Part shown: positions 37,862 through 46,591 of the stretch, piece by piece
How the letters are laid out: every line of letters begins with the position of its first letter
Position numbering within the stretch: the first letter of the stretch is position 1
Assembly: GCF_028283705.1 (NCBI RefSeq)
Contig: NZ_JAPWKD010000005.1
Coordinates: 124,001-188,000, forward strand
DNA length: 64,000 bases
Reading direction: 5' to 3'
Source of the DNA: Pantoea sp.
GTDB lineage: Bacteria; Pseudomonadota; Gammaproteobacteria; Enterobacterales; Enterobacteriaceae
Position numbers and translations under genes: made by a program
The notes under the pieces: generated by a model
What the model was told of the DNA's origin: nothing
The model's database searches: none
What the model saw: only the letters and a program-made list of their open reading frames with translations

Positions 37862-40782
37862 AGCTCTTGCTTGATGGTCAACCCGGACAGTGCCAGTTTC
37901 AGCGCGGTAACGTCCGCAGCAGCAGACATCCCCCTTGCCAACGCATCGAACAGGTTGTCGTCACCATCCCGGCTGCGGCCTGCAATTCTCCAGCTGGCGG
38001 GCTGCCCGCTATTCCCCGGCGGAATGTTCAACGCGTCATACATCAGCAGCCCGCCTTTGTTTTGGCGGGCGCGGATGGCCACCAGATTATCCACTGGCAG
38101 CACCTCATCCCCCAGGCTGCCCGATTGCCATCCCGCCGGGGTGCAGACTCGCACCCTGTCATCCAGTTCCACCACCAGAATATTAAGGTTTCGGACGCTG
38201 GCGATTTGCCGGATGTGATCATTTTTCACTGCCTGATAATGGGCAAAGTTAATGATATCCATCTGATAATCAGGGCCGTAACCAATCAGCAACTCCTCGC
38301 CTTTGCTGATTTTTCTCTGAGTGACATACACCACCGCCACCCCCTTGTGGCGCGGTTTTCTGGCATAGAAAACCATCACATTGTTTTCACCGCGTACCGG
38401 ATAACCCGGCAGGTGGCCGGTATTGATCAGTGCCAGCAGGTTGGGATGTTGATAGCCGCTGATGCTGACATTCGGCTGACGGGTGGCAAACAGATAAGTG
38501 AAGATGGCATGCGGGCCGTGTTTTTTAATCGCGGCGTCAAGGCTATCCCCGCCAGCAAGAATATCCCCGGAATAGATGCCGAGACAGGTTCCGGCCGGGA
38601 TATCTTCCCGTGCCACAATCTGATTGCCTGCCGGATCGTCCGGCTGCCTGTTGATGGCTAAATAACGCTTCTGGAGGGCCGCATCGCTCTTCCCGTCAGT
38701 TTTCACCGCCAGCTTTACCTGATCCCGTACCGCCTGTTGCCAGGCTTCAGGCAGTCGGCTGAGACCCACCACTTCCACCTGCTGCCAGTTGCCCAGTTTT
38801 TCATGCGTCGCACTGAGCCCGGTCAGCGGATCGCGCAACAGCGGACCAGCATAATTTTGCGCCCGCTGCGCGAAGGATCTCTCCTCAAGGACGACAGTTT
38901 CGGCCATTTCCGCCTGCTCCATTGGTTCCGGTTTGATAACCGTAACTGACGTCGCTAACAGCTGGAGTGACTTTATTTCAGCGTACAGGCTGTTAGGCTG
39001 GATTTTATAGTGCCTCGCCAGCTGTAACTGGCTGATTTTCGGCCAGGCTTGTCGATCTTTGTGGTCCAGATACAGACGTGCTATCAGCGACGAATCCGGG
39101 GCATCCTCTGGCGAAAGACGTTGATTGAGAAAGTTGATTTGCCTTACCGTCAGCGCCGCCGACTGGAATTGGTTGATATCGGCGCGCAGGCTGTTCAGGT
39201 TGACCTTGTAGTAAGCCGCTAACTGAAAGGTAGTGATACCCGGCCAATCCAGACTGCGTCTCTGGTCGACATAGAGTTCGGCCACCTGGCTGGTCGTGAT
39301 GCCATCCGCCAACGGCAGATAGCGATGAAGATAAATGTCCTGCGCCGATACCAGCGGAGCATCCTTCATACAACCAATTTTATAGATGAGGGTGGAGAGC
39401 TTCACCTTGAAATGTTGTGCCAGAACCCGCTGGGTAATACTTCGTGTTTCAAGCGCACTTTTAAAATCGAGCCAGACCCGCGCTACCGCTGCTGCGGTGA
39501 TCTTTTTTTTCGTGGCTATCAAGCTATCGAGCCATTCCCTGTCACTATCTGGCAGCGCATTCGGCTTTTCAATACTGATGGTTCTGCTCAGCGAGTTATG
39601 GTGCAACTGACAATATTTTGCCAGCTGCATCACGGTGATTCCCTGTGACTCCAGCAACGCTTTGTTATGATGAGTTAACCGGGCTACCGTTTTCGTATCA
39701 GCCCAGGACGGCAATAACATCTTCAGCGTGTTTTTTTGCCCCGCCGTTAGCGGCACTGATTTAATCCAGTTGATTTTGTGCACCAGGTTATCGCGGCTGA
39801 CTTTATAGTGTTTGCTCAGCATTCTCCGGTTGATATTGTTTTCCCAAAAAATCTGCTCATTAGCGATAAATAACCGGGCTACCGCATCCACATCCGGCTT
39901 ATTCTTCAGAGGAAGCAGGCAATGCAGCATGCTTTCCTGTGATGGCAAGAGTGCCACGGGTTTGACCTTATCGATGGCTTTTTCCAGAGTCCGCTTATTA
40001 ATTCCGCAATGTCCCGCCAGCTGGCGCTGAGAGATTTGCTGCCCGACCAGGCGTTTTTGATTGTCAAAATAACGTTGTGCAACTTCACTTAGCGTCAGTT
40101 TCTGTACGGCTGGGAACAGTTCATTTAACGTCGTCTCCTGCTTATGTGTGAGTATGCCCGGCCTGGCACTGCCGATGGCTATCCACTTTATTCCATAGTA
40201 GCGAGACAGCACCCGCTGGGTGACTTTCATCTCGCCCATGGCCTGCTGGTTGTCGACAAATAGCTGGGCCACGGTCTTCGCGTCGGGATGATTTTCTGCG
40301 GGCAGGAGCTTATGCAGGAAGCTTTTCTGCGCTGAAGTGATGTTTGCCGGAGATATACTGATTAAAGCGCGTAGCAGGGAACTGCGCGATATCCCGTAGT
40401 ACCAGGCAAGGACTATCTGAGTTACTGACTTCGGGCGGGAACGATCTTTATACAGGGTCGCCACTGCGGCGTTCTTCGCCGCCCCCTCGGGTACGCTTTG
40501 GCGCTCAAGCCATTTACGTGCCAGCTCAGAGAGCGTGCCCAATAGTTGCGCAGTCCTTTCTTCGTCTTTCTTCAGTTCCGTCTCGCTACGGCTCGCTCTC
40601 AGCCCACAACCTACCCGCCCTCTGCTCTTCTTTTTTACGCCTTCCTGGTCCGGCACGAGAGATTCGATCGCGGGGTTAGTGATTTGCGTAATACTTTTAT
40701 GCCAGCCCATATCAAAGGACGGGCCAGGTTGTGGTGGTGAGGATGGAATTTGTGCCTGAGAGACCGGTGATAAAGGTGCCAT
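37858..40782 (-). CDS. Multi-repeat HTH-like protein with C-terminal SET-like methyltransferase domain (974 aa)
   Basis: Family not recognised as a whole. The start at MAPLSPVSQAQ is chosen because GGGAGGAA lies six bases upstream; an earlier in-frame ATG lies before this site. Layout: residues 1-100 Pro/Ser/Gln-rich then basic (KKKSRGR at 50-56, nuclear-localisation-like); 106-613 eight tandem repeats of about 65 residues, each with a pattern ITQRxLAxHYxVxxxxLxxxI that looks like a helix-turn-helix; 717-840 a SET-like domain (AREDIPAGTCLGIYSGDIL, LINTGHLPG, KISKGEELLIGYGPDYQ). The usual NHS motif reads NTG (Asn787). A short C-terminal motif DGDDNLFDALARG (939-951) recalls an OTU active-site strand without its cysteine. 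No signal peptide. More AT-rich in parts than its neighbours. A host-directed effector is possible (inference). Confidence 0.72.
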   Translation of the reverse strand: MAPLSPVSQAQIPSSPPQPGPSFDMGWHKSITQITNPAIESLVPDQEGVKKKSRGRVGCGLRASRSETELKKDEERTAQLLGTLSELARKWLERQSVPEGAAKNAAVATLYKDRSRPKSVTQIVLAWYYGISRSSLLRALISISPANITSAQKSFLHKLLPAENHPDAKTVAQLFVDNQQAMGEMKVTQRVLSRYYGIKWIAIGSARPGILTHKQETTLNELFPAVQKLTLSEVAQRYFDNQKRLVGQQISQRQLAGHCGINKRTLEKAIDKVKPVALLPSQESMLHCLLPLKNKPDVDAVARLFIANEQIFWENNINRRMLSKHYKVSRDNLVHKINWIKSVPLTAGQKNTLKMLLPSWADTKTVARLTHHNKALLESQGITVMQLAKYCQLHHNSLSRTISIEKPNALPDSDREWLDSLIATKKKITAAAVARVWLDFKSALETRSITQRVLAQHFKVKLSTLIYKIGCMKDAPLVSAQDIYLHRYLPLADGITTSQVAELYVDQRRSLDWPGITTFQLAAYYKVNLNSLRADINQFQSAALTVRQINFLNQRLSPEDAPDSSLIARLYLDHKDRQAWPKISQLQLARHYKIQPNSLYAEIKSLQLLATSVTVIKPEPMEQAEMAETVVLEERSFAQRAQNYAGPLLRDPLTGLSATHEKLGNWQQVEVVGLSRLPEAWQQAVRDQVKLAVKTDGKSDAALQKRYLAINRQPDDPAGNQIVAREDIPAGTCLGIYSGDILAGGDSLDAAIKKHGPHAIFTYLFATRQPNVSISGYQHPNLLALINTGHLPGYPVRGENNVMVFYARKPRHKGVAVVYVTQRKISKGEELLIGYGPDYQMDIINFAHYQAVKNDHIRQIASVRNLNILVVELDDRVRVCTPAGWQSGSLGDEVLPVDNLVAIRARQNKGGLLMYDALNIPPGNSGQPASWRIAGRSRDGDDNLFDALARGMSAAADVTALKLALSGLTIKQEL
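38944..40467 (-). repeat. Eight tandem ~65-residue coding repeats
   Basis: Units begin at (974-aa numbering) about 106 AAVATLY, 171 VAQLFVD, 234 VAQRYFD, 301 VARLFIA, 366 VARLTHH, 433 VARVWLD, 500 VAELYVD and 567 IARLYLD. Each has VAxLYxDxxxxxxxxxITQxxLAxHYxVxxxxLxxxI, a spacer, then LTxxQxxxLxxLLP. DNA identity between units is low, so the repeats are old or fast-diverging. The last unit is incomplete at its C-terminal end. Confidence 0.8.
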
Positions 40783-41018
40783 CGCGTTTCCTCCCTGTTC
40801 GATGAGCGGCAAACCGTTGCCACTATCCTGAGTATGCCTTCATCCCTGTACAAAAAATGCACGCCAGGTCGGCAATTTCGCCAGATCACACTTTTTATGC
40901 AAGGAAATGCCAGCAACGGCAAAACATTGTCAATAATCGCAAAGCAGGGACGATAATTGATCACGGTCAGTTTCGTTGCCAATCAAAACGCTAACATGCA
41001 CGGCCCTGGGAAAATGAT

Positions 41019-42683
41019 ATGCTGCGAAAGCCGCAGCACATCCTCTTCCTGCTGCTGAAATCTACCGAGGAACGCCTGGTGCCACCGCAAAGAAAACATC
41101 GCGATTTTGGCTGGCTGTTGATCGTTTGTGCCGGGCTGCTGCCCCTGGTGCTCGGTATCCTGTGCACGGCGATTGAAGCGCGCCATACCGTGTATCAGCA
41201 ACAAATCAGCACGGCCAACTCCCTGCTGGCCCAGGCCGAAAAAATGAGCGACAGTGCCTGGAATATGATCACCCAGTTGCGCCAGTACCACTATCAACCC
41301 TGTTCGGCGATTGAAGACAAGCTGCAACGTGCCGGTAACCTGAACGCCTATTTTCGTTCGATTGGTAAGCTCGAAGGAGAGAATGTCACCTGCTCCTCTG
41401 CGTATGGCCTGAATCCTGGTACCCTGAGCGAAATGATCATGCGGCAACCACCGGTGACCGGCAAAGCCTGGTGGAGCATTTCCATCAGCGGCACCTCCGG
41501 CGTACCGGATCGCCCGGCGGTGGTTTTTGTCCGTCAGTTGCCCGATGGTGAAGGGTTTTGGGCGGTGATTGATGGCCAATATCTGATGGATTTTATGCAG
41601 GCGATTGGCGAATCGCGTGGCTATCGCATAAGTATACGGTTTAACGAGGGTGCGGCCATAACCTACGGGCCACGCGAACAACGACCGGAAACCTACCTGA
41701 CAAGCGAAGCCTGGTCGGCACAGTCCAGCCGCTATCCCATCAGCGTAGAGGTGATTGTCCCTCCCAGCGAGCTGCTGAAGGCCTGGCGGCAGGCGCTGTT
41801 TATCTTCCTGCCAATGGCAGCCATTTTCTCCATTCTGCTGATGGTTCTTACCGCCAACTGGTTGCGCCGCCGCATCTCCTGGCGCGATGAAATCCGTCGG
41901 GCCATGCGCAACCGCCTGTTCTCCGTCCATTATCAGCCAGTGTATAGCGTGGCTCAGCAACGCTGTGCCGGTGCCGAAGCGCTGCTGCGCTGGCAATTAC
42001 CGAATGGCGATACCATTCGCCCGGATATCTTTATCAGCGCGGCGGAAGAAGAAGGCATGATCGTCCCCCTGACGCGCCATTTGCTGGAGCTGATGGCAGA
42101 AGATATCCAGAGCTGGAATGTGCAACCCGGTTTCCATATCGGACTGAACGTGGCGGCAGAACATCTGCAACACCCCGAATTCGTTAATGATATTCAGCTG
42201 TTCGCCCGACGCGTGAAAGATAAACAAGTGCAGATTACGCTGGAACTGACGGAACGCAGTCTGATTCACGACGGCGAAGACGTGGCGCGCAAGCTGCGCC
42301 TGTTGCAATCACAGGGAATGAAAGTGGCGATTGACGACTTCGGCACCGGCCATTGCTCGCTCAGCTATCTGCAAACCTTCCCGCTTGATTATCTGAAAAT
42401 TGATCGCGGCTTTATCAACGCCATTGAGCGGCTGGATGGCGAAACGCCGGTACTGGATGCCATCATCAACCTCAGCCATAAGTTACAGCTTGAGGTGCTG
42501 GGTGAAGGGGTGGAGACTTGGTTACAATTCCAGTACCTGCAGCAACGTGGTGTGGTATTTATTCAGGGCTATTATTACGCCTACCCAATGGATAATGACC
42601 GGCTGCGTGCGTGGCTCAACGAGCAAGGGGCGCGGCCGCTACTCGCTGAGGAACGCCATGAACCTGAACTGCATCATTCTTGA
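41019..42683 (+). CDS. CSS-motif EAL-domain cyclic-di-GMP phosphodiesterase
   Basis: A 554-residue inner-membrane protein. Helix 1 is about 31-50 and helix 2 about 258-280. The periplasmic domain between them holds Cys95 and the CSS motif (Cys125-Ser126-Ser127), which in E. coli PdeC-type enzymes is redox-controlled by DsbA/DsbB. The cytoplasmic EAL domain (about 295-545) has EALLRW (320-325), the Asn in GLNVAAEHL, ELTERSL, DDFGTGHCSLSYL, KIDRGFI and GEGVET, so it looks catalytically complete. It hydrolyses c-di-GMP to pGpG. Divergent from the SET/HTH-repeat gene (236 bp between starts); overlaps the next gene by 26 nt. Confidence 0.93.
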   Translation: MLRKPQHILFLLLKSTEERLVPPQRKHRDFGWLLIVCAGLLPLVLGILCTAIEARHTVYQQQISTANSLLAQAEKMSDSAWNMITQLRQYHYQPCSAIEDKLQRAGNLNAYFRSIGKLEGENVTCSSAYGLNPGTLSEMIMRQPPVTGKAWWSISISGTSGVPDRPAVVFVRQLPDGEGFWAVIDGQYLMDFMQAIGESRGYRISIRFNEGAAITYGPREQRPETYLTSEAWSAQSSRYPISVEVIVPPSELLKAWRQALFIFLPMAAIFSILLMVLTANWLRRRISWRDEIRRAMRNRLFSVHYQPVYSVAQQRCAGAEALLRWQLPNGDTIRPDIFISAAEEEGMIVPLTRHLLELMAEDIQSWNVQPGFHIGLNVAAEHLQHPEFVNDIQLFARRVKDKQVQITLELTERSLIHDGEDVARKLRLLQSQGMKVAIDDFGTGHCSLSYLQTFPLDYLKIDRGFINAIERLDGETPVLDAIINLSHKLQLEVLGEGVETWLQFQYLQQRGVVFIQGYYYAYPMDNDRLRAWLNEQGARPLLAEERHEPELHHS

Positions 42684-43617
42684 TGATTACCAGAACGTCG
42701 CCCTGAAACTGGCCGACTGGACCACGCTGGAACCGCTGGTCCGCACCCGCGCGCTGACCACCCATATCGATAACCAGGATGCGCTGGTCAGCCAGATTCA
42801 GCATGCCGATATCCTGGTGGTGATGCGTGAACGTACCCCGCTCAGTGCCGAACTGATTGGCCGCCTGCCAAACCTGAAATTGATCGTTACCTCCGGTATG
42901 CGCAATGCCTCGATTGATCTCGACGCCTGTCGCGAACGCTATATCGCGGTTTGCGGCACCGCCAGCAGCAGCGCGCCACCACTGGAGCTGACATGGGGGC
43001 TGCTGCTCGGGCTGGCACGCCATCTCGTCAGTGAAAACCAGGCGCTGCGCAGCAATGGTCCGTGGCAACAGACGCTGGGCATCGGGTTGCATGGCAAAAC
43101 GCTGGGGCTGCTGGGTCTGGGGAAAATTGGTGGTGCGATGGCGCAGGTTGCGCAGGCGTTTGGCATGGATGTTTGTGCCTGGAGCCAGAATCTGACTGAT
43201 GAACGTGCAGCCGCCTGCGGCGTAAAAAAGATGGCATCGCTGCATGCCTTATTACAGGCGAGTGATGTGGTATCCCTGCATCTGGTACTGAGCGAACGTA
43301 CCCACCATCTGCTCGATGCAGTCGCACTGGCGCAAATGAAACCCGGCGCATTGCTGATCAATACCTCGCGAGCGGGTCTTGTCGACCAGGCGGCGATGAT
43401 TGCGGCATTGCAATCCGGGCATTTAGCCGGGGCCGGTCTGGATGTGTTTGAGCAGGAACCGCTGCCCGCCGGGAGCCCATTACGCCAGCTGCCGAACGTG
43501 CTGGCGACGCCGCATCTGGGCTATGTCGCCGACAGTAACTACCACACTTATTTTACCGAAGCCGTGGAAGATATCGCCGGTTGGCTAACAGGCGCACCGC
43601 TGCGTTCACTGCTCTGA
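42658..43617 (+). CDS. D-2-hydroxyacid dehydrogenase family protein
   Basis: A 319-residue NAD(P)-dependent enzyme. The nucleotide site is GKTLGLLGLGKIGGAMAQVA. Catalytic residues are Arg in NTSRAGLVDQ, Glu in DVFEQEPLP and His in TPHLGYV. It reduces a 2-oxo acid or oxidises a D-2-hydroxy acid; the substrate is unknown. The start is chosen at the ATG with GAGGAA upstream, inside the end of the EAL gene; the longer open frame upstream lies wholly within EAL and is rejected. Confidence 0.88.
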   Translation: MNLNCIILDDYQNVALKLADWTTLEPLVRTRALTTHIDNQDALVSQIQHADILVVMRERTPLSAELIGRLPNLKLIVTSGMRNASIDLDACRERYIAVCGTASSSAPPLELTWGLLLGLARHLVSENQALRSNGPWQQTLGIGLHGKTLGLLGLGKIGGAMAQVAQAFGMDVCAWSQNLTDERAAACGVKKMASLHALLQASDVVSLHLVLSERTHHLLDAVALAQMKPGALLINTSRAGLVDQAAMIAALQSGHLAGAGLDVFEQEPLPAGSPLRQLPNVLATPHLGYVADSNYHTYFTEAVEDIAGWLTGAPLRSLL

Positions 43618-43684
43618 ACGACGTTTTTTAGCACCACGCTGTACCACAGTTTTAGCCACAAAATAGCCAGTTACTGGCGTAAAC

Positions 43685-43875
43685 ATGACAAATATCACGC
43701 AAAAACGGTATACTCTGTCGCGGGAGGCGATAATTACTCACGTAATTATCGCTATAGCGGGCCAGAGAAATCTCATCTTTACGGCTATGCTTTAATTTTC
43801 TCAACGCCGCGGCCTGAAAACTGTGAATCGGTCCGCGCCGTTGAGGACTTTCTGATTCCAGGACAGGGTAACCTC
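43685..43875 (+). promoter_or_regulatory. proP promoter and structured leader
   Basis: ATGACA (43685-43690), 18 bases, TATACT (43709-43714) form a plausible sigma-70 promoter. Downstream, GCGATAATTAC (43727-43737) and GTAATTATCGC (43742-43752) make a perfect 11-bp hairpin with a four-base loop. CTCAACG plus CCGCGG (from 43800) pairs with CCGCG plus CCGTTGAG (to about 43845). The transcript leader would be about 155 nt with two strong structures. Confidence 0.55.
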
Positions 43876-45381
43876 ATGAAAATTCGTAGGAAACGTGTAA
43901 AACCGATCGGGCTGGATGATGTCACTATCATCGACGACGCCCGTTTACGTAAGGCCATCACCGCGGCTTCTCTGGGCAACGCGATGGAATGGTTCGATTT
44001 CGGTGTGTATGGCTTTGTGGCTTATGCGCTGGGTAAAGTGTTTTTCCCGGGGGCTTCGCCCGGTATCCAGATGATCGCCGCACTGGCGACCTTCTCCGTG
44101 CCCTTCCTGATCCGTCCACTGGGCGGTCTGTTCTTCGGCATGCTCGGTGACAAATATGGTCGCCAGAAAATTCTTTCCATCACCATCGTCATCATGTCGA
44201 TCAGTACCTTCTGTATCGGCCTGATACCCTCTTACGAGTCCATTGGTATTTGGGCACCGGTGCTGCTGCTGATCGCCAAAATGGCGCAGGGCTTCTCCGT
44301 GGGTGGGGAATATACCGGCGCGTCCATCTTCGTCGCTGAATACTCACCCGACCGTAAGCGTGGCTTTATGGGCAGCTGGCTGGATTTCGGCTCCATCGCC
44401 GGTTTTGTGCTGGGTGCCGGTCTGGTGGTATTGATCTCCACCATCATCGGAGAAGACCGCTTCCTCGAATGGGGCTGGCGTCTGCCGTTCTTCGTCGCCC
44501 TGCCGTTAGGGATTATTGGTCTTTATCTGCGCCACGCGCTGGAAGAAACCCCGGCATTCCAGCAACATGTGGATAAGTTGGAACAGGGTGATCGCGAAGG
44601 TCTGCGTGACGGCCCGAAAATCTCGTTCAAAGAGATTGCCACTAAACACTGGAAAAGCCTGCTGGCCTGTATTGGTCTGGTGATTGCCACCAACGTCACC
44701 TATTACATGCTGCTGACCTATATGCCGAGCTACCTGTCACATAATCTGCACTACTCGGAAGACCATGGCGTGCTGATTATCATCGCCATTATGATCGGGA
44801 TGCTGTTTGTGCAACCGGTGATGGGGATGCTGAGTGACCGTTTTGGCCGCCGCCCGTTTGTGATTATTGGCAGCATCGCGCTGTTCATCTGCTCAATCCC
44901 GGCGTTTATGCTGATTAACAGTGGCGTGATTGGGCTGATTTTTGCCGGTCTGCTGCTGCTGGCGGTGATCCTGAATGCCTTCACCGGCGTGATGGCTTCG
45001 TCGCTGCCCGCAATGTTCCCGACCCATATCCGCTATAGCGCGCTGGCCAGTGCCTTCAACATTTCGGTGCTGGTTGCCGGTCTGACGCCGACCGTTGCCG
45101 CCTGGCTGGTGGAAGCCACCAACAATCTGTATATGCCCGCTTACTATCTGATGGTGATTGCGGTGATTGGCTTAATCACCGGTCTGTATATGAAAGAGAC
45201 CGCCAACAAACCGCTGAGCGGCGCGACCCCAGCAGCCTCTGACCTCGCAGAAGCGCGCGAGATTCTGCAAGAGCATCACGACAACATCGAGCAGAAAATC
45301 GAAGATATCGATGCCGAGATCGCGAAGCTGGAAGCGAAGCGCAAAAACCTGGTGCAGCAGCATCCGGATATCAACGAATAA
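43876..45381 (+). CDS. proP: Proline/glycine betaine:H+ symporter ProP
   Basis: A 501-residue MFS osmosensory transporter, same length range as E. coli ProP (500) and nearly colinear with it. EWFDFGVYGFVAYALGKVFF is helix 1, and LGDKYGRQKILSITIVIMS the MFS motif. A C-terminal coiled coil of about 45 residues (EILQEHHDNIEQKIEDIDAE onward) is present; this antiparallel coiled coil tunes the osmolality set point in E. coli. It takes up proline, betaine and ectoine under high osmolality. Confidence 0.97.
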   Translation: MKIRRKRVKPIGLDDVTIIDDARLRKAITAASLGNAMEWFDFGVYGFVAYALGKVFFPGASPGIQMIAALATFSVPFLIRPLGGLFFGMLGDKYGRQKILSITIVIMSISTFCIGLIPSYESIGIWAPVLLLIAKMAQGFSVGGEYTGASIFVAEYSPDRKRGFMGSWLDFGSIAGFVLGAGLVVLISTIIGEDRFLEWGWRLPFFVALPLGIIGLYLRHALEETPAFQQHVDKLEQGDREGLRDGPKISFKEIATKHWKSLLACIGLVIATNVTYYMLLTYMPSYLSHNLHYSEDHGVLIIIAIMIGMLFVQPVMGMLSDRFGRRPFVIIGSIALFICSIPAFMLINSGVIGLIFAGLLLLAVILNAFTGVMASSLPAMFPTHIRYSALASAFNISVLVAGLTPTVAAWLVEATNNLYMPAYYLMVIAVIGLITGLYMKETANKPLSGATPAASDLAEAREILQEHHDNIEQKIEDIDAEIAKLEAKRKNLVQQHPDINE

Positions 45382-45389
45382 TCCCCCTC

Positions 45390-45417
45390 AACTCCCACGT
45401 CAGTGGGAGTTTTCATT
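45390..45417 (+). terminator. Rho-independent terminator of proP
   Basis: AACTCCCAC (45390-45398), loop GTCA, GTGGGAGTT (45403-45411), then TTCATTTT. It lies eight bases after the proP stop. Confidence 0.9.
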
Positions 45418-45496
45418 TTCCCCGCAGCACACAAACCTTCATCGACCTCGGCAAAAAGGAGTAGACTGACGCTACTTTTTTCACCTGTAAGTAAGA

Positions 45497-46480
45497 ATGA
45501 GCATGTCTGATTTTTCTCTTATCCAGCGTCCAAGAAGGCTGCGTAAAAGCGCCGCGATGCGTGAAATGTTCCAGGAAACCAGCCTGAACCTCAGCGATCT
45601 GGCACTGCCAATTTTCGTTGAAGAAGGGGTGGACGACTACAAACCGATCACCGCCATGCCGGGCGTCATGCGTATCCCGGAAAAGCGTCTGGCGTATGAA
45701 ATCGAGCGTATCGCCAAAGCGGGTATCCGTTCGGTGATGACTTTCGGTATTTCGCACCACACCGATGCCACCGGCAGCGATGCGTGGAACGAAAACGGTC
45801 TGGTGGCGCGTATGTCGCGTATCTGCAAAGACACCGTGCCGGAAATGATCGTCATGTCCGATACCTGTTTCTGTGAATACACCAGCCACGGCCATTGCGG
45901 CGTGCTGTGCGACCACGGTGTCGATAATGACGCAACCCTGATCAATCTCGGTAAACAGGCGGTGGTTGCCGCTCAGGCCGGTGCCGATTTCATCGCGCCT
46001 TCCGCCGCAATGGATGGCCAGGTAAAAGCGATTCGTCAGGCGCTCGATGCGGCCGGATTCACCGATACCGCGATTATGTCTTACTCCACCAAGTTCGCGT
46101 CCTCATTCTACGGTCCGTTCCGTGAAGCCGCAGGCACCGCGCTGAAAGGTGACCGTAAAACCTATCAGATGAACCCGATGAATCGCCGTGAAGCTATCCG
46201 TGAGTCGCTGATCGACGAAGCAGAAGGTGCTGATTCCCTGATGGTGAAACCGGCAGGTGCCTATCTCGATATCCTGCGCGATATCCGCGAGCGCACCACG
46301 CTGCCACTGGCTGCCTACCAGGTCAGCGGTGAATACGCCATGATCAAATTCGCAGCGCAGGCCGGTGCCATTGATGAACGCAATGTGGTGCTGGAAAGCC
46401 TTGGTGCCATTAAACGCGCCGGTGCCGATCTGATTTTCAGTTACTTTGCCCTTGATCTCGCCGAGCAAAAAATGCTCTGA
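45497..46480 (+). CDS. hemB: Delta-aminolevulinic acid dehydratase (porphobilinogen synthase) HemB
   Basis: A 327-residue enzyme that condenses two 5-aminolevulinate molecules to porphobilinogen in heme synthesis. The zinc-binding cysteines are in [20 protein letters not shown]. The two Schiff-base lysines are in [16 protein letters not shown] and [12 protein letters not shown]. It is colinear with E. coli HemB. Two in-frame ATGs lie six bases apart (45497 and 45503); the first is given. Confidence 0.97.
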   Translation: MSMSDFSLIQRPRRLRKSAAMREMFQETSLNLSDLALPIFVEEGVDDYKPITAMPGVMRIPEKRLAYEIERIAKAGIRSVMTFGISHHTDATGSDAWNENGLVARMSRICKDTVPEMIVMSDTCFCEYTSHGHCGVLCDHGVDNDATLINLGKQAVVAAQAGADFIAPSAAMDGQVKAIRQALDAAGFTDTAIMSYSTKFASSFYGPFREAAGTALKGDRKTYQMNPMNRREAIRESLIDEAEGADSLMVKPAGAYLDILRDIRERTTLPLAAYQVSGEYAMIKFAAQAGAIDERNVVLESLGAIKRAGADLIFSYFALDLAEQKML

Positions 46481-46492
46481 TCACCGTTACGC

Positions 46493-46527
46493 TTATCAGC
46501 CGTCTTTGCTGACGGCTGATAATTGTT
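46493..46527 (+). terminator. Terminator of hemB
   Basis: TTATCAGCCGTC (46493-46504) pairs perfectly with GACGGCTGATAA (46511-46522), followed by TTGTT. It lies 12 bases after the hemB stop. Confidence 0.8.
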
Positions 46528-46591
46528 AACGCCATCCTTTTGGCACAACACCAGTTCTGTAACACCTGCATCTAATAAGAAGAGTAACGCG

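Noticed and set aside
37861..37980. Complete OTU protease domain at the end of the SET/HTH-repeat protein
   Set aside because: Only a short motif-like stretch without the catalytic Cys and without room for the His; recorded as similarity only.
40783..41018. Search for a type III hrp-box (GGAACC-N16-CCAC) before the SET/HTH-repeat gene
   Set aside because: No matching sequence on the minus strand of this interval, and no type III secretion gene in the window, so a secretion route is not claimed.
40983..41996. 337-codon minus-strand frame opposite the EAL gene
   Set aside because: It mirrors conserved EAL coding sequence; the composition (many His, Gln, Gly) is typical of antisense frames and no ribosome site is seen.
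42400..42657. Longer start for the D-2-hydroxyacid dehydrogenase
   Set aside because: This part lies inside the EAL coding sequence and has no dehydrogenase homology; the ATG at 42658 has GAGGAA upstream.
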